A stretch of 14,909 nt of DNA from Clostridia bacterium (lineage in GTDB: Bacteria > Bacillota > Clostridia > Christensenellales > Aristaeellaceae), in the NCBI GenBank assembly GCA_017469605.1, contig JAFUGB010000278.1:1-14909 (forward strand), in the 5' to 3' direction. Both the position numbers and the translations under genes were made by a program. Positions 1-6,861 of the stretch are shown piece by piece; positions within the stretch are counted from its first letter, which is position 1, and each line of letters opens with the position of its first letter. The notes under the pieces were generated by a model. It had not been told where the DNA came from, did not search any database, and was given only the letters and a program-made list of their open reading frames with translations.

Positions 1-1
1 C

Positions 2-886
2 CAAATCACGTTCGATACTCCCGCCAACCTGTTCCGCGTTTGTGCTTCCGGCGCGCAGGCCGGTTTTGGCCTGGGAAAATATGCCTATGAAGTGCTGGGC
101 TACCGCACCGCGCTGACCGTCGCTTCCGACTATGACTTCACCTTTTCTCAGGTTGCCGGATTCATCTACGGCTTTGTGGGCGCCGGCGGCAAAATCATCG
201 ACCGCGTGTGGTTCACCAACAACACTACCGACTATTCCTCTACCCTGGCCTCCATTGCCCAGGTTAACGACAATTATGACTGCATTTTCTGCGGCGCGGG
301 CGCCGGCGACTCCCTGTACTTCGTTCGCCAGTACCATGATTTCGGCATGACCGTGCCGCTGCTGGGCGGATCGAACTTCACCGATCCTACCTGTATCACC
401 TCCGATATCGGCGATTTCTATCTTGGCTACATCACCTCCAGTTATTACGCAGATGGTTATGACAGCGATGAATATCGCTCCTTCATCGAAAATTATTATC
501 GCTGGACCGGCATGGACGAAACCCGTACCGCTTCTTCCTTTAACTGCGATGCCTATGTCGGCATTGAGGTCATCCGCAAAGCAATCGAAGCCGTGAATGG
601 AAACGTTGGAGATCAGGCCGCCGTGCAGGCCGCCATCCAGGAGCTGAGCTTCGAGACGCCGCATGGACCGCTGACCTTCGATGAAAATCACGCCCTGGTG
701 TGCGACATTTTCATCACCGAAGTGACCAAGGATGATAACGGCGTAAACTATAACCGCGTGATCGACACCGTCAAGGATGTGACCCAGTCCGGTCCCTTCG
801 ATTACGAATGGTATAAGTCTCAGCCCGAACCCGACCGCAACAACCCCACCATCGAAGCCATTGAGAACGCTGTGTATGCCCAATAA
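2..886 (+). CDS. HAAT-family ABC transporter substrate-binding protein, C-terminal part (5' end outside window)
   Basis: This is the extracellular solute-binding component of a branched-chain/hydrophobic amino acid type ABC importer. It would capture the ligand outside the membrane and deliver it to the LivH/LivM-like permeases encoded downstream. The frame is open from base 2, so the signal peptide or lipobox and the first lobe begin before the window; about 294 residues are visible. The visible part reads like a type I periplasmic-binding fold (Peripla_BP_6 style): a VLGYRTALTVASDYDF segment, a middle stretch asking whether a record is 'out there' (CIFCGAGAGDS), the cross-over segment TASSFNCDAYVGIEVIRKAIE and the closing GPLTFDENHALVCDIFITEV strand pair typical of LivJ/LivK relatives. 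The family is assigned from these patterns and from the four transporter genes that follow. The ligand cannot be read from sequence; amino acids, amides, urea and aromatic acids are all handled by this family. A strong hairpin follows the stop codon. Confidence 0.87.
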   Translation, partial: QITFDTPANLFRVCASGAQAGFGLGKYAYEVLGYRTALTVASDYDFTFSQVAGFIYGFVGAGGKIIDRVWFTNNTTDYSSTLASIAQVNDNYDCIFCGAGAGDSLYFVRQYHDFGMTVPLLGGSNFTDPTCITSDIGDFYLGYITSSYYADGYDSDEYRSFIENYYRWTGMDETRTASSFNCDAYVGIEVIRKAIEAVNGNVGDQAAVQAAIQELSFETPHGPLTFDENHALVCDIFITEVTKDDNGVNYNRVIDTVKDVTQSGPFDYEWYKSQPEPDRNNPTIEAIENAVYAQ

Positions 887-900
887 CCAATAACGGGATG

Positions 901-937
901 GGCCTGCCACTATTCTTATCACCAATAGTGGCAGGCC
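901..937 (+). promoter_or_regulatory. Intercistronic hairpin between binding protein and ATPase genes
   Basis: A perfect 14-base inverted repeat (901-914 GGCCTGCCACTATT, paired with 924-937) has a 9-base loop and starts 14 bases after the binding-protein stop codon. No T-run follows (next bases TTGTCG), so it is not a classic intrinsic terminator. Hairpins here commonly protect the 3' end of the upstream message or partly stop transcription, so that the binding protein is made in excess over the membrane parts. That role is inferred. Confidence 0.75.
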
Positions 938-947
938 TTGTCGTAAT

Positions 948-951
948 GGAG
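948..951 (+). promoter_or_regulatory. Ribosome binding site fixing the livG start
   Basis: GGAG lies 9 bases before ATG 961. The longer in-frame start at 898 lies at the base of the hairpin and has no such site, so 961 is preferred. An in-frame ATG at 946 overlaps this site itself. Confidence 0.7.
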
Positions 952-960
952 ATTAGAATT

Positions 961-1734
961 ATGGATGATACGATGCCGGTAGTGCTTTCGGTTCAGGAAG
1001 CCACACAAAGATTCGGTGGCGTAACCGCCGTCAACAATGTGAACCTTGAAGTTCACAGGGGTGATCGTTATCTGCTGATCGGTACAAACGGCGCGGGCAA
1101 ATCCACGCTTTTTAACCTGATCTGTGGCGACCTTCCCCTAACGAACGGAAAAATCGTTTTGTTTGGCCAGAATGTTACCCACAAAAGCGTTCGTCAAAGG
1201 GCTGCGTTAGGCATGAGAAGAACTTACCAGGCGACAGCGTTGTTCCCGAAGCTGACCGTTCGGCAAAATTTATATCTTGCTATATTGGGCACGCAGCCGC
1301 TGATCAAGCATTTTAATCTGTTCAAGGACTATAGGGATTCATCCGCCTATACGGAGGAAATCGAAAAGGTGGCGGCGGATGTGATGCTGCTGCCCAAAGT
1401 GGACGAACGGGTCATGAACCTGTCGCACGGAGAACACAGGCAGCTTGAGCTGGGGCTGGCGCTGATCGCCAAGCCGAAGCTTTTGCTCCTGGACGAGCCC
1501 TCCTCTGGCCTTTCCGAAAACGAGCGCGCGCTCATGCGGAAAATGCTGCTCGCCCTGGATAAGGAGATCACGCTTTTGATGGTGGAGCACAACATGGAGC
1601 TGGCGTTCTCCGTTGCGTCAAGAGTGACCGTCATGTACGACGGCGAGGTCGTATTTGAAGGCACGCCGGAGGAGACGCAAAAAAGTGAGCTGGTGCAATC
1701 CATCTATCTTGGAGCAGGAGGGAAAAACCAATGA
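961..1734 (+). CDS. livG: LivG-like ABC transporter ATP-binding protein
   Basis: One of two cytoplasmic ATPases that power the HAAT importer by ATP hydrolysis at the membrane. From ATG 961 it is 257 residues, normal for LivG. Visible motifs in order: Walker A GTNGAGKST (41-49), Q-loop glutamine Q90 followed by LFPKLTVRQN, ABC signature LSHGE (154-158), Walker B LLLLDEP (174-180) with catalytic E179, D-loop SSGL and switch histidine H210 in VEHNM. The signature is LSHGE rather than LSGGQ and is followed by LELGLAL, where most LivG proteins have an ARAL-type sequence. This resembles the LSHGQ...LEIGM pattern known from urea transporter UrtD. I do not claim urea as substrate. The stop codon overlaps the next start in ATGA (1731-1734), so the two ATPases should be made in a fixed ratio. 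Confidence 0.93.
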   Translation: MDDTMPVVLSVQEATQRFGGVTAVNNVNLEVHRGDRYLLIGTNGAGKSTLFNLICGDLPLTNGKIVLFGQNVTHKSVRQRAALGMRRTYQATALFPKLTVRQNLYLAILGTQPLIKHFNLFKDYRDSSAYTEEIEKVAADVMLLPKVDERVMNLSHGEHRQLELGLALIAKPKLLLLDEPSSGLSENERALMRKMLLALDKEITLLMVEHNMELAFSVASRVTVMYDGEVVFEGTPEETQKSELVQSIYLGAGGKNQ

Positions 1735-2450
1735 ATGATATCCTTGTCCTTGATAACGTCTGCGCCTATTACGACGAGTTGGAGATCATTCAGAATCTTT
1801 CCCTTCAATTCGATAAAGGCATTATTTCCATCGTCGGCCGAAACGGCATGGGCAAAACCACCCTCATGAAATCGATCATGGGCCTGGTCAAAACGACCGG
1901 ATCCATCAAATTCAAGGGAACGGAAATTTCCAATCTGCCGCCGTACCAGCGCGCAAAGCTGGGCATCGGCTACGTTCCCCAGGGCAAAAGGAATTTTCCC
2001 TCCCTTACAACGGAAGAACATCTGACTTTCTGCGAAAAAAAGGCCCCTCCCGGGACCCCGGAAAAGAATATTTGGACAATTGACCGCGTATATCAGGTAT
2101 TTCCCCGTCTGTATGAAAGAAGAAACCTTTCAGGCACTTCTTTGTCTGGCGGCGAACAGCAGATGCTGGCCATCGCACGGGCACTTATGATCCAGCCGCA
2201 GCTGATCATTATGGATGAACCTTCCGAAGGCTTAGCTCCTACCATCCTTGATGTTCTTGTAGACTTTTTTGAAATGATTTCGACCCAAAGCGACACTTGT
2301 ATCCTTTTGGTTGAGCAAAACCTTGGCTTCTGCCAGCGCATCACCGATAGAACGAATGTCATCGAAACCGGCAAAATTCCTTATTCCGGTTCGCTGAAGG
2401 AGCTGAGGGCAAATACCCAACTGTCACAAAAACTGCTTGGCGTTGGTTGA
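1731..2450 (+). CDS. livF: LivF-like ABC transporter ATP-binding protein
   Basis: Second ATPase of the importer, expected to pair with the LivG-like subunit. It has 239 residues, a standard LivF length. Motifs: Walker A GRNGMGKTT (36-44), Q-loop YVPQGKRNFPSLT with Q84, signature LSGGE (138-142), Walker B LIIMDEP (158-164) with E163, D-loop SEGL. The switch position is glutamine (VEQN, Q196) instead of histidine; this is the usual state in LivF proteins, so the ATPase pair is probably asymmetric. The start is the ATG that overlaps the livG stop, supported by AGGAGG at 1716-1721, nine bases upstream. A 17-base gap separates it from the first permease gene. Confidence 0.94.
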   Translation: MNDILVLDNVCAYYDELEIIQNLSLQFDKGIISIVGRNGMGKTTLMKSIMGLVKTTGSIKFKGTEISNLPPYQRAKLGIGYVPQGKRNFPSLTTEEHLTFCEKKAPPGTPEKNIWTIDRVYQVFPRLYERRNLSGTSLSGGEQQMLAIARALMIQPQLIIMDEPSEGLAPTILDVLVDFFEMISTQSDTCILLVEQNLGFCQRITDRTNVIETGKIPYSGSLKELRANTQLSQKLLGVG

Positions 2451-2467
2451 TGGAAGGTGACGGATAA

Positions 2468-3343
2468 ATGAACTTGAGCTACTTTCTGATCCTTTTGTTA
2501 AATGGATTAACATTCGCCGGCCTGCTGTTTGTCGTCGCCAGCGGACAGACGCTGGTGTACGGCCTGCTCCGCATTGTCAACATGGGCCACGGAAGCCTGT
2601 ACACGCTGGGCGCCTGCATCGGGTACTTCGTGTATAAAGCCCTCGAAAACAACTGGATCGCCGGCGTCATAGCGGGCGGTATCGCCATGACGATCATCTA
2701 TCTTTTCTTGCAATGGGGGCTGTTTCAGCGGGTGATGAGCAACGCCACCCAAACGATCATGGTCTCCCTGGGCATCAGCTGGATCGTTCAGGATATTGTT
2801 GAAGGCATCACCAAGGGCGAATCCAAAGCCTTTAATCCCGAGGGCTTCTTCCGTTTGTCCATTCCGATCGGTAACATGTCCTATCCGGTTACAAGGCTCT
2901 TTCTGCTGCTGGTTGCGATCATAGAATGCATCATTCTGGTATTGATCATCAAAAAAACGAAGATCGGCCAGATCATCAGAGCGGGCGTGGACGACAGAGA
3001 CATGGTTTCCGCTCTTGGCATCAATATCAAGGCCGTATTCCTGGGCGTTTTCGCGTTCTCCGGCCTGCTGGTGGGCATGGGCGGCGTCATGGGCGGAACG
3101 ATGAACGGCTTTGGCCATCTTCAGGCATCCACGATGCAGATGTATTCGCTGATGATCATCATCGTCGGCGGCCGGGGCGACATCCTGGGCGCGGGCATCG
3201 CCGCCGTCGTCATCGGACTTTTGTACAGTTTCCTGACGGCCTATCTGACGAATATCTCCATGGTCCTCATCTTCGCCTTCGTCATGCTGGTAATGATATT
3301 TAAACCCAATGGTCTGTTTGGCAAGGAGGTGCGCAGAAGTTGA
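2468..3343 (+). CDS. livH: LivH-like branched-chain amino acid ABC permease
   Basis: Integral membrane permease of the importer (BPD_transp_2 type), 291 residues and about eight hydrophobic segments. Family landmarks: an N-terminal helix followed by LLRIVNMGHGSLYTLGA (about residues 33-49), the cytoplasmic coupling segment KIGQIIRAGVDDRDMVSALGIN with the adjoining FSGLLVGMGGVMGG helix, then IVGGRGDILGAGIAA and the C-terminal FKPNGLFG motif. All match LivH. The ATG at 2468 follows an AAGGTGA site. Its TGA stop overlaps the TTG start of livM at 3340-3343. It should form a heterodimer with the LivM-like protein; the substrate path cannot be inferred from sequence. Confidence 0.93.
   Translation: MNLSYFLILLLNGLTFAGLLFVVASGQTLVYGLLRIVNMGHGSLYTLGACIGYFVYKALENNWIAGVIAGGIAMTIIYLFLQWGLFQRVMSNATQTIMVSLGISWIVQDIVEGITKGESKAFNPEGFFRLSIPIGNMSYPVTRLFLLLVAIIECIILVLIIKKTKIGQIIRAGVDDRDMVSALGINIKAVFLGVFAFSGLLVGMGGVMGGTMNGFGHLQASTMQMYSLMIIIVGGRGDILGAGIAAVVIGLLYSFLTAYLTNISMVLIFAFVMLVMIFKPNGLFGKEVRRS
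3323..3330 (+). promoter_or_regulatory. Strong ribosome binding site fixing the TTG start of livM
   Basis: AAGGAGGT, close to a full anti-Shine-Dalgarno match, ends nine bases before TTG 3340. It lies inside the livH coding region. This site makes the TTG overlapping the livH stop the likely start, rather than the in-frame ATG at 3367. Confidence 0.8.
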
Positions 3344-4341
3344 AGCTGCTCAGTAGTAAAAAGCGCATGAAGCTTCCCATGCAGTTGATACTGGTTCTTG
3401 CAGCCATTATCGTTTTGTTTCAGGTGCCTAAGATCGTAAACCGTTTCAGCGTCGTACTCCTTTCCAGGATCCTGTTCATGGGCCTGATGTCCATGAGCTT
3501 CGCTCTCCTGATGGGTTGCGGCGGCCTGGCTTCCATCGCCCAGGGCGGCATCGCGGGCATTGCAGCCTATACGGTGGCGTTAGGCCGCGTGAAGGCGGGC
3601 TGGAGCTATGGCGCCTGCGTGGTGATCGCCATCGTGATCGTGATGGCTGTCTCCGCGTTGTTCGCGATTTGTTCCATGCGGGTAAACGGCATCTCCTTCA
3701 TGATGATGACAATGTGCCTTGCGAACCTGATCAACATGTGCGCGCTCCAATGGGTAGATCTGACGAAGGGCTATAACGGCATCAACGGCGTAAAAGGCCC
3801 GAAATTCATGGGGGTTTCCTATTCCGGGACCCATAAGTTTTACTATATCATCGCCATTATATTCCCCATATGCTTCTTCCTGATGAAGCGGCTGGTTAAA
3901 TCCCCCTACGGCATGGCCGTAAAAGGCATGCGCGACAACAGTCTGAAGATGGACGCCATCGGCTTCAACACCAAGGCGATCCGTGTCGTTCTCTTTACGG
4001 TCAGCGGCTTCTTTACTGCCATTTCCGGCGTGATGCTGACTTCGTTCTATTCCTCGATGGGGCCGGATTACGTCAGTTCAAAGCAGTCCATGCTTTGCCT
4101 GTTCATGGCCATGCTGGGCGGCATCGATCATATCGAAGGCGCCTTGATCGGCGCGGCCATCTACATCCTGCTGGAAAACTTTATCAGCGAATATACGATT
4201 TATTACTCCGCCGTGCTGGGCGTGATCTTCACCATCGTCGTCTTCGTTTTGCCAAACGGCATACTGGGCGCGCCTCTGTGGAAGGTCCTTTACAATAAAA
4301 TCAAAGACATGCTGCCGAAGGCCAAAAAGGAATCAGTATGA
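3340..4341 (+). CDS. livM: LivM-like branched-chain amino acid ABC permease (TTG start)
   Basis: Second membrane permease of the importer, 333 residues with roughly nine to ten hydrophobic segments and a basic N-terminus (LLSSKKRMK). Landmarks typical of LivM: ALLMGCGGLASIAQGGIAGI near residues 56-75, the TKGYNGINGVKGP extracellular-loop motif, the coupling segment SPYGMAVKGMRDNSLKMDAIG followed by VSGFFTAISGVM, then MAMLGGIDHIEGALIGAAIY and a VLPNGILG tail. Translation most likely begins at TTG 3340, which overlaps the livH stop (TTGA) and has a strong ribosome site; the fallback start is ATG 3367. Its own stop overlaps the next gene in ATGA (4338-4341), so the Tm-1-like protein is coupled to transporter synthesis. 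Confidence 0.92.
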   Translation: MKLLSSKKRMKLPMQLILVLAAIIVLFQVPKIVNRFSVVLLSRILFMGLMSMSFALLMGCGGLASIAQGGIAGIAAYTVALGRVKAGWSYGACVVIAIVIVMAVSALFAICSMRVNGISFMMMTMCLANLINMCALQWVDLTKGYNGINGVKGPKFMGVSYSGTHKFYYIIAIIFPICFFLMKRLVKSPYGMAVKGMRDNSLKMDAIGFNTKAIRVVLFTVSGFFTAISGVMLTSFYSSMGPDYVSSKQSMLCLFMAMLGGIDHIEGALIGAAIYILLENFISEYTIYYSAVLGVIFTIVVFVLPNGILGAPLWKVLYNKIKDMLPKAKKESV

Positions 4342-5558
4342 AAAAGACAGTGGCTGTGCTTGGCACTTTTGATACAAAAGGCGAGGAGTTCTCCTATCTT
4401 TCGGAAAAAATCAAAGCGCTGGGCGTGAACGTCCTTACGATTGACGCGGGAACGGGAAAGCATGCTTTTTCGGTGGATGTGACCAACGACGCCGTTGCAA
4501 AATGGGGCGGACGCAGCATAGAAGACCTGGCCCACGACCGCAGCGCGGCCATGGAATCAATGTCTGCCGGTGCAAAAGCCTGTGTCCTCGATCTTTACGC
4601 AAATAAGCGCATCCAGGGCATCATCAGCATGGGCGGAAGCGGAGGCACCACCATCGGCACGTCCGCGATGAACGCGCTGCCCGTCGGTTTTCCCAAGGTG
4701 ATGGTATCGACCGTTGCGGCGTCCGCCAAGATCTTCGATTATGTTGAATGCAACGATATTTTCTTTGTCAATTCAATCGTCGACGTATCCGGGCTCAACT
4801 CCGTCATCCGCAAGATCTATGACGAGGCGGCTGGCGCCATCGCCGGGGCCGTCCTGGCAGCCGCGCCGGCAGACGACACCCATGAAAAGCTGCGGATCGC
4901 CGCGACCATGTACGGCGTTACCACCCCGGGTGTCAGCGCAGCGAAAAAATACCTTGAGGAAAAAGGCTACGAGGTGATCACCTTCCACTGCACAGGCGCA
5001 GGCGGAAAGGTCATGGAAAGGCTGATTCGGGAAGGCTTTTTTGACGGCGTCCTGGATATGACCCAAACCGAAATCGGCATGTATGTGTTTGGTGATACCC
5101 GCATTTCATCCGGGCCGGATAGGGCGTCCGGTGCGGCCCTCATGGGGCTGCCCTGCATATCCTGTCTCGGCGCGATGGATATGTGCAGCCTGGGGAGCCT
5201 TTCCACTGAAGGGAAGAAGCTGTACTATCACAACGGGAAAACGCCCTCCCATTTCAGGCCGAACACGCAGGAATGCGAAGCCGCCGCCAGTTTCCTGGCT
5301 GGTCAGCTGAACAAGGCGACGCAAAGCCAGCGGGTCATCATCCCGTTGAAAGGGCTTTCCATGATGGATAGGGAGGGGAATCCCACATACGGCCCCGAGG
5401 AAGACAAAGCTTTGTTCTCTGAACTGAAAAAATGCATCAATAATCCGCATATAACAATCGAGGAGTATGACCTGGATATCAATCATCCCGAATTTGCGTT
5501 ATTGGTTGGCGCACGCATGGATGAAATGATGAAGGAAAAATACGGAAATAAGCAATAA
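4338..5558 (+). CDS. Tm-1-like ATP-binding domain protein (UPF0261 family)
   Basis: Predicted cytoplasmic protein of 406 residues, the usual length for stand-alone bacterial members of the Tm-1-like/UPF0261 family. The plant relative is tomato Tm-1, whose homologous N-terminal region blocks tobamovirus replication; the bacterial role is not established. Visible family landmarks: GTFDTKGEE (9-17), glycine-rich GGSGGT (99-104), STVAAS (124-129), VDVSGLNSV (149-157), MYGVTTPGVS (191-200), HCTGAGGKVME (217-227), TQTE (242-245), SGPDR (258-262), LGAMDM (278-283), IPLKGLSMMD (335-344) and INHPEFA (381-387). Both lobes of the family fold appear complete. It overlaps the livM stop and is followed after 15 bases by a membrane protein gene, so it belongs to the transport operon. 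The TIM-barrel (PEP-hydrolase-like) partner often encoded beside this family is absent from the visible operon. Processing of the imported compound is an inference from context only. Confidence 0.9.
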   Translation: MKKTVAVLGTFDTKGEEFSYLSEKIKALGVNVLTIDAGTGKHAFSVDVTNDAVAKWGGRSIEDLAHDRSAAMESMSAGAKACVLDLYANKRIQGIISMGGSGGTTIGTSAMNALPVGFPKVMVSTVAASAKIFDYVECNDIFFVNSIVDVSGLNSVIRKIYDEAAGAIAGAVLAAAPADDTHEKLRIAATMYGVTTPGVSAAKKYLEEKGYEVITFHCTGAGGKVMERLIREGFFDGVLDMTQTEIGMYVFGDTRISSGPDRASGAALMGLPCISCLGAMDMCSLGSLSTEGKKLYYHNGKTPSHFRPNTQECEAAASFLAGQLNKATQSQRVIIPLKGLSMMDREGNPTYGPEEDKALFSELKKCINNPHITIEEYDLDINHPEFALLVGARMDEMMKEKYGNKQ

Positions 5559-5573
5559 TAGGCTGGTCTGAAT

Positions 5574-6620
5574 ATGTGGAATATCATTATCATGCTGCTG
5601 ATCGCAGCAGTTGGCGGTATCCTTTTCGATAAGCTGAAAATGCCTATGGGGCTGTTGGTAGGCGCGATGCTGTTCGTAGCCCTGTACAATGTATTTACCA
5701 GCAGTGCCTCTTATCCCCCTGCGCTGAAACTTCTCATGCAGATTCTCATCGGCGCGTGCATCGGATGCAAAATCGGAAAAAAGCAGCTGCTGCAGCTGAA
5801 GAAAGCCATTTTTCCCACAATTGCAGTGTGCGTGTTCACCACGGTGTTCACCCTTCTGTTTGGATATATGGTATACCGTTTTACCGATTTCGATTTGCCG
5901 ACCGCTTTCTTTTCCATCGCTCCCGGCGGCGCTGCGGATATGGCCATCATTTCGGCTGAATACGGCGCAAACGAAGCCTATGTATCCATCATCAACACTT
6001 TACGGCTAATGTTTAACGTGGCTGTATTCCTGCCACTGGCCCTCAGCATCCTGGGGCGCAAGGAGCAGACGCAAAGCAGCGACGGTCCGGCGCCAGAAAA
6101 GGTCCCGACGGTCGTATACGACAAAAAAATTGTGTTTCACATTATCACCGTCTTTGCGGTGGCTTCTGCGGGGGGCTTTCTGTTTGACAAAGTGCTTCAT
6201 GTCAGTGCCGGCGGGATCATTGGCTCCATGATCTTCGGTGCAATTTATTGCAGCCTGACAAGCACCGTCGTTATGCCCAAATGGCTGGTTTCCATGAAGC
6301 AGGTGATCCAGGGAGCCTATTCTGGATCGCTGATTAAAATGTCCGTGGTGCTGATGGCAAGACAGCTGATTAAACCCCTGATATTTGAAGTTTTTTTTAT
6401 CGTCACCTATACCCTGTGCACAGGGCTGGTTATCTGGAGACTGGGAAAACAGCGGCTGCAATTCAGCATGATCGTTCCCACCCCTGGCGGGATCGGAGAA
6501 ATTGCCGCGGTTTCGGACGCTTTGGGAGAAGATACGCCCACCATCGTTGTGGTGCAAACCGTACGCTTGTTCTTTGTTTTAGCCATCCTGCCCGCCATCA
6601 TCCCGCTGATCCTGAAATAG
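5574..6620 (+). CDS. AbrB-family duplicated integral membrane protein (possible transporter)
   Basis: Membrane protein of 348 residues with about ten hydrophobic segments and a clear internal duplication. Repeat 1 has GGILFDKLKMPMGLLVGAM (14-32) and IAPGGAADMAIISAEYG with NTLRLMFN (PGG at 117-119). Repeat 2 has GGFLFDKVLHVSAGGIIGSM (200-219) and PTPGGIGEIAAVSDALG with QTVRLFFV (PGG at 304-306). A charged linker near 161-185 separates the halves. This fits the family labelled 'AbrB' in domain databases, an unfortunate name: it has no swapped-hairpin DNA-binding domain and should not be called a transcription regulator. Characterised relatives are few; a transport role is inferred from topology and from its place in the operon. 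The ribosome site before ATG 5574 is weak, so it may rely on reinitiation after the Tm-1-like stop 15 bases earlier. No clear terminator follows. Confidence 0.87.
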   Translation: MWNIIIMLLIAAVGGILFDKLKMPMGLLVGAMLFVALYNVFTSSASYPPALKLLMQILIGACIGCKIGKKQLLQLKKAIFPTIAVCVFTTVFTLLFGYMVYRFTDFDLPTAFFSIAPGGAADMAIISAEYGANEAYVSIINTLRLMFNVAVFLPLALSILGRKEQTQSSDGPAPEKVPTVVYDKKIVFHIITVFAVASAGGFLFDKVLHVSAGGIIGSMIFGAIYCSLTSTVVMPKWLVSMKQVIQGAYSGSLIKMSVVLMARQLIKPLIFEVFFIVTYTLCTGLVIWRLGKQRLQFSMIVPTPGGIGEIAAVSDALGEDTPTIVVVQTVRLFFVLAILPAIIPLILK

Positions 6621-6861
6621 CGATGTTTGCCCGCGATGTTAGTTTCTTTTTGTTCGATGCAATGGTGTAACCGTGGTTCAGCAACGGAGTGCAAGCGCCT
6701 TTAGTCAAATAAAAGGAAGTACAAGGGGGCAAGAGACCTAAAAAGGAGTATAGCAAACAAACGGAAAATAGCAACAAATCACTGCCGAAAAAAATGATCT
6801 GTGAAAAGTTTATATCTAAAAAGTTTTTCCGTGCCGCCGCAGGGCGGACGCCGTCCCGGCG
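6621..6861. other. Convergent intergenic region (241 bases)
   Basis: An A-rich spacer between the + strand transport operon and the - strand genes. No convincing gene was found; one 23-codon frame from about 6794 lacks a ribosome site. It marks the change from roughly 52-55% GC (sample lines of the operon) to far GC-richer DNA. I see no good intrinsic terminator for the + strand operon. AAAAGTTT occurs twice (6804-6811 and 6819-6826). Confidence 0.6.
6830..6850 (-). terminator. Weak candidate terminator for the - strand gene pair
   Basis: Stem of eight pairs with one bulged G (6830-6838 with 6843-6850) and a four-base loop. Read on the - strand, a run of five T's follows only after GAAAAAC, so the U-tract is displaced. 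An overlapping alternative hairpin (6848-6853 with 6857-6862) touches the stop codon. The termination role is uncertain. Confidence 0.35.

Noticed and set aside
898..960. Longer livG start at ATG 898 adding 21 residues
   Set aside because: The extension is encoded by the perfect hairpin, lacks a ribosome site and extends beyond the family's usual N-terminus.
961..4341. Urea transporter (UrtBCDE) assignment
   Set aside because: Only the LivG-like signature resembles UrtD; gene order, sizes and the visible binding-protein part do not specifically support urea.
5574..6620. AbrB transcription regulator
   Set aside because: The sequence is a multipass membrane protein with two repeats; only the family name is shared.
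6804..6826. Two AAAAGTTT copies as a possible regulator site
   Set aside because: Short A/T-rich words in an A-rich spacer between converging genes; a chance match is likely.
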